From an uncultured Haliea sp. (GTDB taxonomy: Bacteria; Pseudomonadota; Gammaproteobacteria; Pseudomonadales; Halieaceae): a stretch of DNA of 64,000 bases. The notes under the pieces are model-generated. The model did no database searches. It was given only the letters and a program-made list of their open reading frames with translations, and had not been told where the DNA came from. The translations under genes were made by a program, and so were the position numbers. Shown here one piece after another: positions 62,290 through 64,000 of this stretch. The stretch covers positions 62,001 through 126,000 of the forward strand of contig CAMYIZ010000057.1 of assembly GCA_947258585.1 (NCBI GenBank), read 5' to 3'. How positions within the stretch are numbered: the stretch's first letter is position 1; each line of letters starts with the position of its first letter.

Positions 62290-63597
62290 TCAGCCTGGTG
62301 TCAGCGAGCCGGGATGGTTGTAGAAGCGGCGCAGTACCCGCGCCAGGTTGCAGGCGTCCTCGCTGCCAGCCAGCTCGCGAATGGAATGCATGGCAAAGGT
62401 GGGCACGCCGATATCCAGGGTGCGGATGCCCGTGCCGCCGGCGGTGATCGGGCCAATCGTGCTGCCGCAGGCCATGTCGGTGCGCACGACGAAGCTCTGC
62501 ACTGGCACCTGCTCCTGCGCCGCCAGCAGGCGGTAGAGACCGGCGGTTTCCGCGTTGGTCGCATAGCGCTGGTTGGCGTTGATCTTGATTACCGGGCCGG
62601 CGTTGAGCCTGGGACCGTGATTGTCGTCGTGCTTGTCGGCGTAGTTGGGGTGAATGCCATGGGCATTGTCGGCGGAAATCATCATCGAGTTCTGTACCAA
62701 CTGGCCGAGGCGCTCCTCGGTACCGGCAATACGGCGCAGGGTCGACAGCAGCATTGGACCCTGGGCTCCGGAGCTGGACAGGCTGCCCACTTCCTCGTGA
62801 TCGTTGCAGACCAGCAGACAGCTCTGCCGGCCATCCCCCTGCAGCAGCGCCTGCAGTCCGGTAAAGCAGCTCAGCAGATTGTCGAGGCGGGCCGAGGCGA
62901 TAAACTCCTCCCGCAGGCCCACCAGAGCCGGGGGCTGGGTGTCGTAGAAGCCCAGCTCATAGTCCAGCACCCTGTCGGCGCCACAGTGCGGGTGCTCTTC
63001 CAGCAGGCGCTCGCGCAGAAGGTCGCGGAAATCGGGCACCGCGGCATTGGCCTGCAAGGCCAGCACCGGCAGAATGTCGGTCTGTGGATTGATACTGCGG
63101 GACTGATTGGCCTCCCGGTCCAGGTGGATGGCGAGGCTGGGAATGACCGCCAGCGGACGGCGGAAATCCAGCAACCCGGTGTGCAGCCGGCCGTCCCGGT
63201 CGGCGTAACTGACCCGCCCGGCCAGGGACAGGTCGCGGTCGAACCAGGGGTTCAGGAGTACGCCGCCATACACTTCCACCCCGAGCTGGAAGTAGCCCGA
63301 GCGCTGCTTCTCTGGCGCTGGTTTGACCATCAGGCAGGGGCTGTCCGTGTGGGCGCCGACCATGCGCATTCCGGTCTCCGGCGCGGAGTCGGTACCGACC
63401 GTGAACGCCAGCAGGGAGCTGTCGTTGCGGGTCAGGTAGCAGCGCTGCCCGGGCTGCAGCTTCCAGTCCCCGGCCGTTGGCAACCGCGCAAACCCGGCGG
63501 CCTCCAGCCTGGCCACCAGCGCCGCCACGGCGTGAAACGGAGTCGTGGCTGCAGTGAGAAACGCCAGGAGATCACTGTTGAACTGTTGTGGTGTCAT
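62290..63597 (-). CDS. M18 family aminopeptidase (aspartyl aminopeptidase type)
   Basis: A 435-residue zinc aminopeptidase removing N-terminal residues, often acidic ones. Metal/catalytic regions: [57 protein letters not shown] and [11 protein letters not shown]. It works in the cytoplasm (no signal). The gene lies between trpS and the uppP fragment on the same strand. Confidence 0.94.
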   Translation of the reverse strand: MTPQQFNSDLLAFLTAATTPFHAVAALVARLEAAGFARLPTAGDWKLQPGQRCYLTRNDSSLLAFTVGTDSAPETGMRMVGAHTDSPCLMVKPAPEKQRSGYFQLGVEVYGGVLLNPWFDRDLSLAGRVSYADRDGRLHTGLLDFRRPLAVIPSLAIHLDREANQSRSINPQTDILPVLALQANAAVPDFRDLLRERLLEEHPHCGADRVLDYELGFYDTQPPALVGLREEFIASARLDNLLSCFTGLQALLQGDGRQSCLLVCNDHEEVGSLSSSGAQGPMLLSTLRRIAGTEERLGQLVQNSMMISADNAHGIHPNYADKHDDNHGPRLNAGPVIKINANQRYATNAETAGLYRLLAAQEQVPVQSFVVRTDMACGSTIGPITAGGTGIRTLDIGVPTFAMHSIRELAGSEDACNLARVLRRFYNHPGSLTPG

Positions 63598-63646
63598 GAG
63601 CTAAACAACCTCGCATCCGGGGAAACAACGGGCGGCAACGCGAACT

Positions 63647-64000
63647 TCAAACCAGCCAGAGCGCATAGAGCAGGCCAGCCAGCGCGATACGGTAATAGAC
63701 AAAGGGCATCAGGCCCAGGCGCTCAAGCAGGCGCAGGAACAGGCTGATACAGCCGTAGGCTGTGACTGCAGCCACCAGTGCCGACACGGACAGCAGCAGC
63801 CAGTCCACGGGCGCGCTCTGCTGTACCAGTTGCAGTCCTTTCAGCAGGCCGGCGCCGGCAATAACGGGAATTGACAGCAGGAAGGCGAAGCGGGCTGCCG
63901 TGGCCCGGTCCAGGCCGAGCAGCAAACCCGCGCTGATGGTGATGCCGGAGCGAGACACTCCCGGCACCAGCGACAGTGCCTGTGCCAGGCCGATCACCAG
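63647..64000 (-). CDS. uppP: Undecaprenyl-diphosphatase, C-terminal part (cut by window edge)
   Basis: Recycles the undecaprenyl-PP carrier of cell-wall synthesis. Only the last about 117 residues lie here, four or so TM helices, with the family motif PGVSRSGITISAGLLLGLDR. The N-terminal half lies beyond 64000. The stop at 63647 is 49 bases from the M18 start. Confidence 0.93.
   Translation of the reverse strand: MVIGLAQALSLVPGVSRSGITISAGLLLGLDRATAARFAFLLSIPVIAGAGLLKGLQLVQQSAPVDWLLLSVSALVAAVTAYGCISLFLRLLERLGLMPFVYYRIALAGLLYALWLV

Noticed and set aside
1-64000. tRNA, rRNA, CRISPR arrays, insertion sequences, prophage genes, toxin-antitoxin or restriction systems
   Set aside because: I looked for each and saw no repeat array, cloverleaf, transposase or defence family; absence of tRNA or small RNA cannot be proven without a covariance-model search.

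Overview
The window is gene-dense DNA of high GC (roughly 60-65% by eye) with about 56 protein genes. I saw no rRNA or tRNA gene, CRISPR array, transposase or phage module. The gene families fit a free-living, aerobic, probably marine gammaproteobacterium: a complete pspF/pspABC locus, polyphosphate kinase, outer-membrane phospholipase A, TonB receptor, cytochrome c', and many CoA, acyl and steroid-type catabolic enzymes. A Halieaceae/Cellvibrionales-like source is my best guess, from gene content only.

Layout. 1-3303: partial Zn-alcohol dehydrogenase, exported MsrA-MsrB fusion, then a coupled transglutaminase-like/DUF924 pair. 3319-10838 (minus): nine genes with no gap above 9 bp. A thermostable-hemolysin-family (GNAT-like) protein, an AMP-dependent ligase, a heme-oxygenase-like diiron oxidase and an SDR run straight into an OmpR-type two-component system, a cupredoxin, an FTR1 iron permease and a putative outer-membrane protein. 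A PmrA/BqsR-like tandem repeat lies just upstream of the first gene. This is the most interesting object here: an apparently iron-linked, unassigned small-molecule operon. 10915-15439: DUF808 protein, ppk1 and an SpmA/SpmB fusion. 15439-18668: two alpha/beta hydrolases flanking a decayed frmA-like fragment and an unassigned duplicated membrane protein.

18760-21555: phage-shock locus with a sigma-54 promoter and three helically phased repeats. 21722-25627: succinate-semialdehyde dehydrogenase, a class III aminotransferase and a divergent LysR regulator with a clear inverted repeat between the last two, so probably amine or GABA-type catabolism. 25638-29782: RND efflux pair behind an isolated palindrome. 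29849-34752: amidohydrolase lipoprotein, small Cys/His protein, glycerol kinase and aldehyde dehydrogenase on one strand. 34865-37580: acyl-CoA dehydrogenase and Baeyer-Villiger-type monooxygenase. 37492-41539: PGPGW protein, CoA-transferase, AEC transporter and omega-aminotransferase, with a second LysR gene diverging at 41665.

42641-51370: GST, small lipoprotein, CPA-type antiporter, a lower-GC patch with an amidohydrolase and a membrane protein, a saccharopine-dehydrogenase-like reductase and a KstD-like flavoprotein. 51573-57284: cytochrome c', cytochrome b561, Nudix, M20 amidohydrolase, DUF442, DUF3313 lipoprotein and purC. 57461-64000: PldA, truncated hemoglobin overlapping a TonB receptor, trpS, M18 aminopeptidase and the C-terminal part of UppP. 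Intergenic gaps are all below 300 bp; the longest, such as 43930-44192 and 49364-49657, show nothing beyond the sites listed.
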